DNA from: Natrononativus amylolyticus
GTDB lineage: Archaea; Halobacteriota; Halobacteria; Halobacteriales; Natrialbaceae
DNA length: 64,000 nt
Assembly: GCF_024362525.1 (NCBI RefSeq)
Contig: NZ_CP101458.1
Span: 1,302,001-1,366,000 of the forward strand
Direction of reading: 5' to 3'
Below the pieces are notes generated by a model. The model was not told the origin of the DNA. It saw only the letters and a program-made list of their open reading frames with translations, and searched no databases. Position numbers and translations under genes: made by a program. Positions 17,353 to 24,417 of this stretch are shown piece after piece. The number at the start of each line of letters is the position of its first letter. Positions within the stretch are counted from its first letter, which is position 1.

Positions 17353-17587
17353 GGTTATGGTCTCCGTTTGATCCACGCCGGCAACCGTATGCGATGGTTA
17401 CCGGGTGTCTCTTACTCGAGTAAAAGAACGTCACCCCCTTTGTATTGATCCGCCAGAACGTCCGAACGGTCGGCCATACCATCGTTCAACCCGCCCCTGA
17501 ACGGCCTCGGAAAACCGTTCACGCCGTCAAGAGACGCCTGAAACCCGAAAATCGTGTCACTGGCCACCAGCCGGCAGCGACAAAGAC
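17353..17587. other. regulatory spacer between divergent surface-island genes
   Basis: Holds the Shine-Dalgarno site and putative promoter of the leftward DUF1102 operon and the upstream region of the rightward regulator. No convincing coding frame was seen. Confidence 0.4.
17412..17423. promoter_or_regulatory. 12-bp palindrome in the divergent promoter region
   Basis: TTACTCGAGTAA is a perfect inverted repeat. It lies about 60 nt upstream of the DUF1102 start and about 208 nt upstream of the DUF7344 regulator start. On the minus strand it overlaps TTTTACTC, a possible TATA/BRE position for the DUF1102 transcript, so a bound dimer would control that promoter. CTCGAG alone is common in this genome; the symmetric TTA/TAA flanks make it notable. 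Confidence 0.35.
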
Positions 17588-17595
17588 TATATATC
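17588..17595 (+). promoter_or_regulatory. TATA box of the DUF7344 regulator operon
   Basis: TATATATC, about 39 nt before the ATG at 17631, predicting a leader of roughly 10-15 nt for the regulator-secreted protein operon. Confidence 0.45.
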
Positions 17596-17630
17596 ACCTA
17601 TTCGTATTTTCTTTCTAGATTGTTGTTCCA

Positions 17631-18167
17631 ATGGCGACGAAAAACGAGCGTCGATCGCGGCGGGGGGAAATCTTCGACCTGCTCAGTAACCACCGTCGCC
17701 GGTACGCCATTCACTACTGCAAGCGCGAGGGCGAGGCGGTGACGCTGGGTGACCTCGCCGAACACGTCGCCGCCTGGGAACTCGATAAGGAAGTCCAGGA
17801 GTTGACCTCCGCGGAGCGCAAGCGCGTGTACACGTCGTTGCAGCAGACGCATTTGCCGACGCTCGAGCGGGCGGGGATGGTGGTTTTCGATAACCGGACG
17901 ATCGAGTTGACGGAGGATGCGGACGAACTCGAGGTCTATCTGGACGTTGTCCCCGGTGATTCGGTTCCGTGGGGAGTGTACTATCTCGGGCTTTCTGCGC
18001 TCGGGTTTGTCGTGATGGGTGGGTTGTGGCTCGAGTGGATTCCAATCGGAACAGTTCCGGAAATAGGATGGGCAACAGGCCTGATCATGCTATTCGCGGC
18101 ATCAGCGCTCGTTCACGTCGCACAAAATCGGCGAATGCGTCTCGGCGAAATGGAGCGACCACCGTAA
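17631..18167 (+). CDS. DUF7344 winged-helix regulator with membrane tail
   Basis: 178 residues. Residues 10-105 form a haloarchaeal winged-helix domain (EIFDLLSNHRRRYAIHYCKREGEAVTLG then DLAEHVAAWE, YTSLQQTHLPTLERAGMVVFD). Two transmembrane helices follow (about 118-138 and 145-163). It is therefore a membrane-tethered DNA-binding protein that could link envelope state to transcription. It diverges from the DUF1102 operon across a 278-base spacer and is followed three bases later by another secreted protein, so it is the likely local regulator of the island. Its effector is unknown. Confidence 0.8.
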   Translation: MATKNERRSRRGEIFDLLSNHRRRYAIHYCKREGEAVTLGDLAEHVAAWELDKEVQELTSAERKRVYTSLQQTHLPTLERAGMVVFDNRTIELTEDADELEVYLDVVPGDSVPWGVYYLGLSALGFVVMGGLWLEWIPIGTVPEIGWATGLIMLFAASALVHVAQNRRMRLGEMERPP

Positions 18168-18170
18168 CTG

Positions 18171-18983
18171 ATGGTGCAAAATCTAACAAGTATTGCAATG
18201 GTACTGATCTTGCTGGGGATAGCTGCACTAATCGCACCAACGTTTGGATTCAGCACACTAGCAAGCGACCGTGGTGTTTCCGTTTCTGTAGCAGAAAACG
18301 ATCGGGCACTTGTTGCTCTGGTAGGGGAGGAATTTGAAGATTTGCCCAACAACGAATTTGTTGAAGTCGCGTCACTCGAAAATAATATGGATGAACAACT
18401 GACTGTCGACTACAGAATTTCAACAGACCATGATGAACCAATAATTTCTTTTGATGGAGATGATGGGAATGAGGTTAGTGGGACGACTGAAATCAATCAG
18501 GCGGAAGGAATTGAACTGAATTGCGGGCCGGGGAATAACGATGTTATCACATTAACCGTTAATATTGAAGAGGCATCTAACAGTTACGTAACGGTCCAAA
18601 ATGCAGAAATGAAGTTGGTATTCGATTGTGATGAGGGAGAAGTATCTGAGCCGGGGACCTCAAATAGCTTGGAACGGCTTGAGGCAGAAGGAACCCGCGG
18701 GAATATCAATGAGGTAACGGTAACGTTCGAGACGAAATCTGTCGTCGAAATAACTATCGAACTGCTGAACGAAGACGAGGATGTAATAGGGAGTCGATCC
18801 CTCGAGGAGGTAGCAACTGGAGAGGAACAAATTGAAGTGATAGATATAGACCCTACAGATCCGGTTGTTATTCAGGTGACCATTCACGGGTCGGAAGACT
18901 CCGAAGAGGAATACTGTGAAGGGGTAATAGAGGATAATCAGGATCTAATTAGTCTTGCAAATGGAGGTTTCGACTGTGACTAA
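18171..18983 (+). CDS. secreted or anchored protein related to the DUF1102 neighbours
   Basis: 270 residues with an N-terminal hydrophobic helix (about 5-25) followed by FGFSTLASDRGVSVSVAENDRALVAL. This matches the segment after the signal peptide of the DUF1102 protein (FSSVEADRSATIEVADDSDAYLSL). The rest is acidic and beta-rich with four cysteines (LNCG, FDCDE, EYCEG, FDCD) that could form disulfides outside the cell. It starts three bases after the regulator stop, so the two form an operon. Base composition and codon use are much AT-richer than in the genes on either side. A structural surface role is inferred. Confidence 0.7.
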   Translation: MVQNLTSIAMVLILLGIAALIAPTFGFSTLASDRGVSVSVAENDRALVALVGEEFEDLPNNEFVEVASLENNMDEQLTVDYRISTDHDEPIISFDGDDGNEVSGTTEINQAEGIELNCGPGNNDVITLTVNIEEASNSYVTVQNAEMKLVFDCDEGEVSEPGTSNSLERLEAEGTRGNINEVTVTFETKSVVEITIELLNEDEDVIGSRSLEEVATGEEQIEVIDIDPTDPVVIQVTIHGSEDSEEEYCEGVIEDNQDLISLANGGFDCD

Positions 18984-19128
18984 CGTATATCGGGCGATAT
19001 TCGCTCATGTGTTGATATTGAAGTAGGATTTAGAGAATTCTATTGTTAAACGTGACAGTACGTACCTAAAAGCATCTCAAGCCACTCAATGCGAACCCCT
19101 TTTGCCCACTCATAACAGACACCCGCCT

Positions 19129-19455
19129 ATGGCGACCAATACGATCAGCGACCGACACGAGCACGTCCGCTCGATCGGCGTGACCGCGTTCGCCGCCCTC
19201 CTCGGGGTCGGCACCGCGTTCGTCTCCTCGTTTCTGACCGCGGACGCGGCGTCGTTCGACGCGGCCGCTCGAGAGACGACCGCCTACCTGATCGTCTTCG
19301 CGGTGATCGCCCTCGAGGTTCTCGTGATAAAGAACTCGGGGCTGTACACCGAAGACGAGTTCGGCATCAAGCACTACCTGTTTCTCACGTTCATGACATT
19401 CTCCCTGTGGTTCGTGACGTGGGGTATCCTGCTCACCTCCCAGGCGGGGGCGTAA
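19129..19455 (+). CDS. EMC6-like small membrane protein
   Basis: 108 residues with three hydrophobic helices (about 17-36, 54-70 and 85-103). The C-terminal FGIKHYLFLTFMTFSLWFVTWGILLTS is characteristic of haloarchaeal proteins described as EMC6-like, possibly related to the insertase-associated EMC6 subunit. The ATG at 19129 removes an unlikely nine-residue extension. It precedes the RLI gene by only three bases and is probably cotranscribed with it. The name rests on recall of the family. Confidence 0.6.
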   Translation: MATNTISDRHEHVRSIGVTAFAALLGVGTAFVSSFLTADAASFDAAARETTAYLIVFAVIALEVLVIKNSGLYTEDEFGIKHYLFLTFMTFSLWFVTWGILLTSQAGA

Positions 19456-19458
19456 TCG

Positions 19459-21273
19459 ATGGCAGACGACAGCATCGCCGTCGTCGATCTGGACCGCTGC
19501 CAGCCCGACCGGTGTAACTACGAGTGCAAGAACTACTGCCCACCGAATCGGACGGGTAAGGAGTGTATTACCCTTCGCGGCGAGGAGACCGCGGAGGGTC
19601 AGCCCGACCAGGTGCGCATCTCCGAGGAGATCTGTCTGGGCGAGACCTGCGGGATCTGCGTCGAGAAGTGCCCCTTCGACGCCATCGAGATCATCAACCT
19701 CCCCCAGGAACTCACCGAGGACCCCGCCCACCGCTACGGCGAGAACGCCTTCTCGCTGTACGGGCTGCCCGCCCCCCAGGAGGGGAAGGTAACGGGCATC
19801 CTGGGGCCGAACGGGATCGGGAAGACGACCGCGGTTCGCATCCTCGCGGGCGAACTCGAGCCCAACCTCGGCCGCTTCGAGGAGCCGCCGGGGTGGGACG
19901 AAGTCGAGGAGGCCTACCGCGGCACCGAACTCCAGGACTACATCGCCGACGTGCGCGAGGGGGCGGTGACGGTCGCCAGGAAGCCCCAGTACGTCGACCA
20001 GATTCCCGAACAGTTCGACGGCAACACCCGCGAACTGCTCGAGCGGACGAACGAACGCGACGCGCTCGAGTCGCTGGTCGAGCGGCTCTCGATCGGCCCG
20101 GTGATGGACCAGGAGATCGACAACCTCTCCGGCGGCGAACTCCAGCGGGTCGCCCTCGCCGCGACGCTCGCCCGCGACACCGACTTCTACTTCTTGGACG
20201 AGATCACTCCGTACCTCGACATCGGCCAGCGAGTCACGGCGGCCCGGCTGATCCGCGAACTCGCCGAGGAGGACGACAAGTCGATGCTGGTCGTCGAACA
20301 CGACCTCGCGATCCTCGACTTACTCGCGGACACCCTCCACGTCGCCTACGGTGGGCCCGGCGCCTACGGTGTCATCACGACCCCGAAGTCCGTCCGCAAC
20401 GGCATCAACGAGTATCTCAAGGGCTACCTCGAGAACGAGAACATGCGGATCCGGCCGAACCCCATCCAGTTCGAGGAACACGCGCCGCGGGCGGTCGAAC
20501 GCGGCGAGACGCTCGTCGAGTACCCCGACCTGAAAAAGAGCTACGGCGAGGGCGAGTTCAGCCTCGAAGTCGAGGGCGGCGAGATTCGCAAGAACGAGGT
20601 GCTCGGAATCGTCGGCCCCAACGGGATCGGGAAGTCGACGTTCGCGAGGCTCCTGACGGGGGACCTCGAGGCCGAGGAGGGGGACGCCGACCTCGACCTC
20701 GAGATCTCCTACAAGCCCCAGTACGTCACCATCGACCAGCAGATGCGCGTCGACGTCTTCCTCTCCTCGATCACCGACCAGTTCGGCTCCTCGTACTGGA
20801 ACACCGAGATCGCGGGGCCGCTCCAGCTAGAGCGGATCATGGAGCAGAACCTCGCGGACCTCTCCGGCGGGGAGCGCCAGCGGGTCGCCATCGCGGCCTG
20901 TCTCTCCGACAGCGCAGATCTCTACTTGCTCGACGAGCCCTCCGCCCACCTCGACGTCGAACAGCGGGTGCAGGCCACCCGCGCCATCCGCCGCTACGCC
21001 GAGCAGCAGGACGCGACGGTGCTGGTCATCGACCACGACATCTACATGATCGACCTGCTGGCCGACCGGCTGATGGTGTTCGACGGCGAACCCGCCGTCC
21101 ACGGCCGGGCCGGCACGCCCCAGTCGATGCGCGGCGGGATGAACGACTTCCTCTCGAACCTCGAGATCACGTTCCGCCGGGACGAGCGGACCTCGCGCCC
21201 GCGGATCAACAAGCCCGACTCGCAACTCGACAGCGAGCAAAAGCGCGAGGGCGAGTACTACTACGCGCCCTGA
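19459..21273 (+). CDS. ribosome recycling ATPase RLI/ABCE1
   Basis: 604-residue iron-sulfur ABC ATPase that splits ribosomes after termination and also acts in initiation. The N-terminal ferredoxin domain has eight cysteines (C14, C19, C23, C27 and C59, C64, C67, C71) for two 4Fe-4S clusters. Two ABC domains follow: Walker A GPNGIGKTT at 116-124 with signature LSGGELQRVA, and Walker A GPNGIGKST near 393 with signature LSGGERQRVA and Walker B LLDEPSAHLD. Length and domain order are those of full ABCE1. It follows the EMC6-like gene by three bases. Confidence 0.97.
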   Translation: MADDSIAVVDLDRCQPDRCNYECKNYCPPNRTGKECITLRGEETAEGQPDQVRISEEICLGETCGICVEKCPFDAIEIINLPQELTEDPAHRYGENAFSLYGLPAPQEGKVTGILGPNGIGKTTAVRILAGELEPNLGRFEEPPGWDEVEEAYRGTELQDYIADVREGAVTVARKPQYVDQIPEQFDGNTRELLERTNERDALESLVERLSIGPVMDQEIDNLSGGELQRVALAATLARDTDFYFLDEITPYLDIGQRVTAARLIRELAEEDDKSMLVVEHDLAILDLLADTLHVAYGGPGAYGVITTPKSVRNGINEYLKGYLENENMRIRPNPIQFEEHAPRAVERGETLVEYPDLKKSYGEGEFSLEVEGGEIRKNEVLGIVGPNGIGKSTFARLLTGDLEAEEGDADLDLEISYKPQYVTIDQQMRVDVFLSSITDQFGSSYWNTEIAGPLQLERIMEQNLADLSGGERQRVAIAACLSDSADLYLLDEPSAHLDVEQRVQATRAIRRYAEQQDATVLVIDHDIYMIDLLADRLMVFDGEPAVHGRAGTPQSMRGGMNDFLSNLEITFRRDERTSRPRINKPDSQLDSEQKREGEYYYAP

Positions 21274-21285
21274 ATCGAGAGGCCG

Positions 21286-22032
21286 CTACGGTTTTTCCTC
21301 GAGCGACGTTCGGATCGCCACGCCGAGCAGCGTCAGCGCCAGCCCCGCCAGCATCGCGCCGACGACCGCACTCGAGACCACCACGCCCCCGGTGAGCCCG
21401 ACGGCCGCACCCGCGGCCGCCACGACCGGCCCGAGAAGGGCGAGGCCGAGCGCGGCGGTCGCGAGCAGGTCGTCGGAGAGCCCGTCTTCCGGCGGCGCCG
21501 GCCGCTCGAGCGGGTCGACCAGCCGCCACTCGGGGCCGCGCTCGTCCTCGAGACGGAGGTGGTCGCTCAACGACGCCAGCATCGCGTTTCCAGCGGTTCG
21601 GACCGAGAGCGTCCACCAGTCGGTCGCGTCGTCGGCGTCCTCGCCGACGTCGGTCCGCACCAGGTACACCGACTCGCCGACCAGGTGGTCGATCGAGGAG
21701 GCGTCGTAGCCGACGTCCTCGACGATCCGCGCGAGCAGGAACTCCTGGGACCACGGGATCGGCTTCTCGAGGTCGAACGTGACCCGCTCGCCGTGTGGCA
21801 GCTCGACGGCGAGCCAGACCGTCGTCGCGTCGGTCGACTCGAGGTCGGTGACCCGCCCCTCGACGTACCCTTCCGGGGTCGTCCGGAGGTGGACGCGACC
21901 GAGTTCGTCGGCCAGTCTGTCCGCGGAATCGTCGACCGAATCGTCGTCTCCGACCGCGGGCTCGGTCCGCTCGTCGGTCGACCCCTCGCGCTCGATTTCG
22001 ATCTCGATCTCACCGTCGTCGCGGTCGGTCAC
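21286..22032 (-). CDS. haloarchaeal protein with C-terminal membrane hairpin
   Basis: 248 residues. The first 35 are acidic (DRDDGEIEIEIEREGSTDE), then a beta-rich domain of about 130 residues (VHLRTTPEGYVEGRVTDLES, VWLAVELPHGERVTFDLEKP). Two hydrophobic helices near the C-terminus end in SLEEKP. The GTG at 22032 is fixed by a strong Shine-Dalgarno GGAGGTG at 22038-22044, five bases upstream; longer in-frame starts lack this. It converges on RLI with a 12-base gap. I do not recognise a named family. Confidence 0.72.
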   Translation of the reverse strand: MTDRDDGEIEIEIEREGSTDERTEPAVGDDDSVDDSADRLADELGRVHLRTTPEGYVEGRVTDLESTDATTVWLAVELPHGERVTFDLEKPIPWSQEFLLARIVEDVGYDASSIDHLVGESVYLVRTDVGEDADDATDWWTLSVRTAGNAMLASLSDHLRLEDERGPEWRLVDPLERPAPPEDGLSDDLLATAALGLALLGPVVAAAGAAVGLTGGVVVSSAVVGAMLAGLALTLLGVAIRTSLEEKP

Positions 22033-22312
22033 GGAAACACCTCCGATGGCCGGTTCGGAGCGCCGCACTGGGTGCCGGTCGTCGGCTCGCCGGCGATCGA
22101 CCGCGTCGGCTGTCGGTACCGGGCGACTGCGGACGGTCGGGCTCGAGTGATCCAGATCACGGGGCGTCAGTCTCGGTGTAGGGGACCGCGCCGTTAAGTC
22201 GTTGCCGCCGGCCGCGACGACAGAGCCGAAGTCCGCCTCGCGCGGTCGGCGCGGTTCTGACGGACCGGACGGCGAATTCGACGGGCGTCGGCGCACGACC
22301 GGCGGTTCGGAC
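22033..22312. other. spacer upstream of the membrane-hairpin gene
   Basis: 280 bases holding the GGAGGTG ribosome-binding site (22038-22044, minus strand) and presumably the promoter of the 22032 gene and the end of the archaemetzincin transcript. No convincing coding frame or RNA was seen. Confidence 0.4.
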
Positions 22313-22834
22313 TCAGCTGATCAGGCGCTGACAGCTGCCACAGAGGTTCTCCTCTTTGATGTCGACCTCGCGGACGGTCGGCGAGAAGTTCATCACGCAG
22401 CGCTGGTTGTCGCAGTGTTCCAGGCCGTAGGTGTGGCCGATCTCGTGGACGATCTCCTTGCGAACCCGATCTTCGAAGATGTCCGCCGCGCTCTTGTTCG
22501 AGAAGCCGCCGTCGGAGGAGGTCTGGAGGCGGTAGGTGGAGACGACGCTGCCGCTGCCGTCGAGGTAGGCGAGGCCGAAGACGTAGTTTCGCCGCCGGTA
22601 GAAGAGGTCCTGGGGGGTGATCGCGATGTTCTTGTCACCGCGGCCGACGCGTTCGGCGAGCTGGATGAACGTCTCCGCACAGTACTGGTTTCGTCCGGAG
22701 TCGTACGCGCCGTTCGGGATCGACTGGGCGTCGTTGACGGTGACGTCGCAGTCGTAGACCGATCGCAACGCGGAGGACGCCGCCCGCTTGACCTCGGCGG
22801 GCACGTTGCCGACCGGCACGATATCGACGAGCAT
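22313..22834 (-). CDS. amzA: archaemetzincin zinc metalloprotease
   Basis: 173-residue metzincin-clan peptidase. The extended motif HEIGHTYGLEHC (residues 120-131) supplies three zinc ligands and the catalytic glutamate E121. C131, C136 (CDNQRC), the Met of CVM, and C155/C158 (CGSC) form the second, structural zinc site that defines archaemetzincins. The ATG at 22834 sits 27 nt from a TATA element, giving a leaderless mRNA. It diverges from the UPF0146 gene across 39 bases. The natural substrate is unknown for the archaeal family. Confidence 0.93.
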   Translation of the reverse strand: MLVDIVPVGNVPAEVKRAASSALRSVYDCDVTVNDAQSIPNGAYDSGRNQYCAETFIQLAERVGRGDKNIAITPQDLFYRRRNYVFGLAYLDGSGSVVSTYRLQTSSDGGFSNKSAADIFEDRVRKEIVHEIGHTYGLEHCDNQRCVMNFSPTVREVDIKEENLCGSCQRLIS

Positions 22835-22858
22835 AGCAACCTCTATGCCCGCCCTCGG

Positions 22859-22864
22859 CATAAA
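22859..22864 (-). promoter_or_regulatory. TATA box of archaemetzincin gene
   Basis: TTTATG on the minus strand, centred 27 nt before the ATG at 22834. It fits a leaderless transcript. Confidence 0.5.
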
Positions 22865-22873
22865 CGTCCCGCC

Positions 22874-23269
22874 GTGGTGTACTCTCGCCGAACGCTCGAG
22901 GCAATCTGCGATTACCTGAACGGTTACGACCGGGTGGTCGAGGTCGGCGTCGGCCGCCGGTGCGACGTCGCCGCCGCGCTGGCGAAACGCGGGATTTCCG
23001 TCACCGCGACGGACGTTCACCCCCGCGAGGTACCCGACGGGGTCCGGTTCGTCGAAGACGACGTCGTCGACCCCGACCTCGAGGTGTACGCGGGCGCGGA
23101 CGCGATCTTCGCGCGGAACCTGCCGCCCGAACTCCACCGGCCGACGCTCGCGGTCGCCCGTCGGGTCGACGCCGACGTCCTGTTTACCACCCTCGGCGGC
23201 GACCAGCCGGCGGTCCCCGTCCGCCGGGAAACCCTCCCGGGAGAGACCCTGTACGTCGCCGACCCGTGA
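22874..23269 (+). CDS. UPF0146 family protein with methyltransferase-like fold
   Basis: 131 residues. The segment VVEVGVGRRCDVAAALAKRG and the following TATDVHP resemble motif I and the acidic loop of Rossmann SAM-binding folds; FARNLPPELHRP and FTTLGGD are typical of the archaeal UPF0146 family. The protein is shorter than a complete methyltransferase, so catalysis is uncertain. The start is GTG at 22874 or 22877 (GTGGTG), since the only longer frame would read through the divergent promoter. Function unproven. Confidence 0.78.
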   Translation: MVYSRRTLEAICDYLNGYDRVVEVGVGRRCDVAAALAKRGISVTATDVHPREVPDGVRFVEDDVVDPDLEVYAGADAIFARNLPPELHRPTLAVARRVDADVLFTTLGGDQPAVPVRRETLPGETLYVADP

Positions 23270-23353
23270 GCGGATGGAGAGGATCACACGCGCTCCTCTC
23301 GAGTGCCGGGAGAACCCGGCGGACTTTACTCCCGGCGGAACCGTACCCCGCGT

Positions 23354-24226
23354 ATGAACGTCGACGCCGTGGTTCTCGACATCGACGGAGTGCTCGTGGA
23401 CGTCGCCGACTCCTACCGGCGGGCGATCCTCGAGTCCGTCGAGCACGTCTACGACCGCACGATCCGCCGCGAGGACATCCAGCGGTTCAAGGACGCGGGC
23501 GGGTTCAACAACGACTGGGAGCTGACCGACGCCGCCGCCCTCTACGTGCTCGCGACCGGCGAGGGGTACAGAGGGTCGATCGAGGAGTTCACCGACGACA
23601 TCGCCACCGAGGGCGGCGGCCTCGAGGCGGCCGAGGCCGCCGTCCGCGACGCACTCGGCGCCCAGGCGGTCCAGCGGATTCGAAACCGGTGGGACCGCGA
23701 GCGGCTCCGTGACGTCTTCCAGCAGCTGTACCTCGGCGCCGACCTCTACCGGGGCCTCGAAGGCGGCGAGCCCGACCTCGAGACGCGGGGGTTCATCCAC
23801 GACGAGCCGGTGATCCTCGAACCGGAAACCGTCGCGTACCTCACCGAGAACTACGCCGTCGGCGTGCTGACCGGCCGCCCCGAAGCGGAGGCCGAGATCG
23901 CCTTAGAGCGGGTCGACCTCGACGCGGTCGCCGTCGAACACCGCTTCACGATGGACGACTGGGAGGAAGGAAAGCCACACCCGCGGGCGCTGACGACGCT
24001 GGCCGAGCGGTTCGACGCCGACGCCGTCGCGTTCGTCGGCGACACCTTAGACGACGTGCGGACGGCGGTCAACGCAGCCGACGCCGACCCCGTGCGAGAG
24101 TACCGCGGGATCGGCGTCCTGACCGGCGGGCTGACCGGCGAGGCGGGCCGCCGGAAGTACGAGCGCGAGGGGGCGGCGGCCGTCCTCGAGTCGGTGAACG
24201 ACCTGCCGGACCTGCTCGAGGGATAG
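23354..24226 (+). CDS. TIGR01548-type HAD hydrolase
   Basis: 290-residue haloacid-dehalogenase phosphatase. The nucleophile motif is [11 protein letters not shown] (D9, D11). Motif II is the [11 protein letters not shown] region, motif III includes the lysine of [11 protein letters not shown], and motif IV is [15 protein letters not shown]. This matches the TIGR01548 group found in haloarchaea and cyanobacteria, with a large helical cap between motifs I and II. The ATG at 23354 trims a non-acidic extension. Monocistronic; a repeat and T-run follow it. The substrate is unknown. Confidence 0.85.
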   Translation: MNVDAVVLDIDGVLVDVADSYRRAILESVEHVYDRTIRREDIQRFKDAGGFNNDWELTDAAALYVLATGEGYRGSIEEFTDDIATEGGGLEAAEAAVRDALGAQAVQRIRNRWDRERLRDVFQQLYLGADLYRGLEGGEPDLETRGFIHDEPVILEPETVAYLTENYAVGVLTGRPEAEAEIALERVDLDAVAVEHRFTMDDWEEGKPHPRALTTLAERFDADAVAFVGDTLDDVRTAVNAADADPVREYRGIGVLTGGLTGEAGRRKYEREGAAAVLESVNDLPDLLEG

Positions 24227-24273
24227 CGGCAGCGCCGGAAAGCCGCGGATCAGTCGGTGATTCCGTCGTCCGG

Positions 24274-24378
24274 ATCGGCGCCGCCCACCCGGCGATCTCG
24301 CCATCCGGGCCGATGCCGCCCACCTAGCGGCCTCGCCATCCGGGCCGACGCCGCCCACCCGGCGGCTGCGCCCGCCCG
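24274..24378. repeat. three tandem copies of a 35-bp GC-rich unit
   Basis: Copies at 24274-24308, 24309-24343 and 24344-24378. The shared core is CCGCCCACC followed by GGC/AGC and CTCGCCATCCGG; the third copy diverges at its 3' end. Copies are back to back without spacers, so it is not a CRISPR. The array sits between the HAD gene and the T-run before the Rieske-FAD gene. Confidence 0.75.
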
Positions 24379-24384
24379 TTTTTT
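24379..24384 (+). terminator. T-run terminator after the HAD gene and 35-bp repeats
   Basis: Six consecutive Ts immediately after the GC-rich repeat tract, 34 bases before the next ATG on the same strand. Archaeal RNA polymerase terminates at such U-runs, so this probably ends the HAD transcript. Confidence 0.4.
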
Positions 24385-24417
24385 ACCCGCCATCGGTGTA
24401 GCTCGCTATCACGACAC

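Noticed and set aside
18171-18983. Archaellin or type IV pilin identity for the secreted protein after the regulator
   Set aside because: The N-terminal helix lacks a class III prepilin cleavage motif before it; the similarity to the DUF1102 neighbour is stronger.
24274-24378. Possible CRISPR array
   Set aside because: The repeat units are directly adjacent with no unique spacers, and there are no cas genes nearby; a simple tandem repeat explains it.
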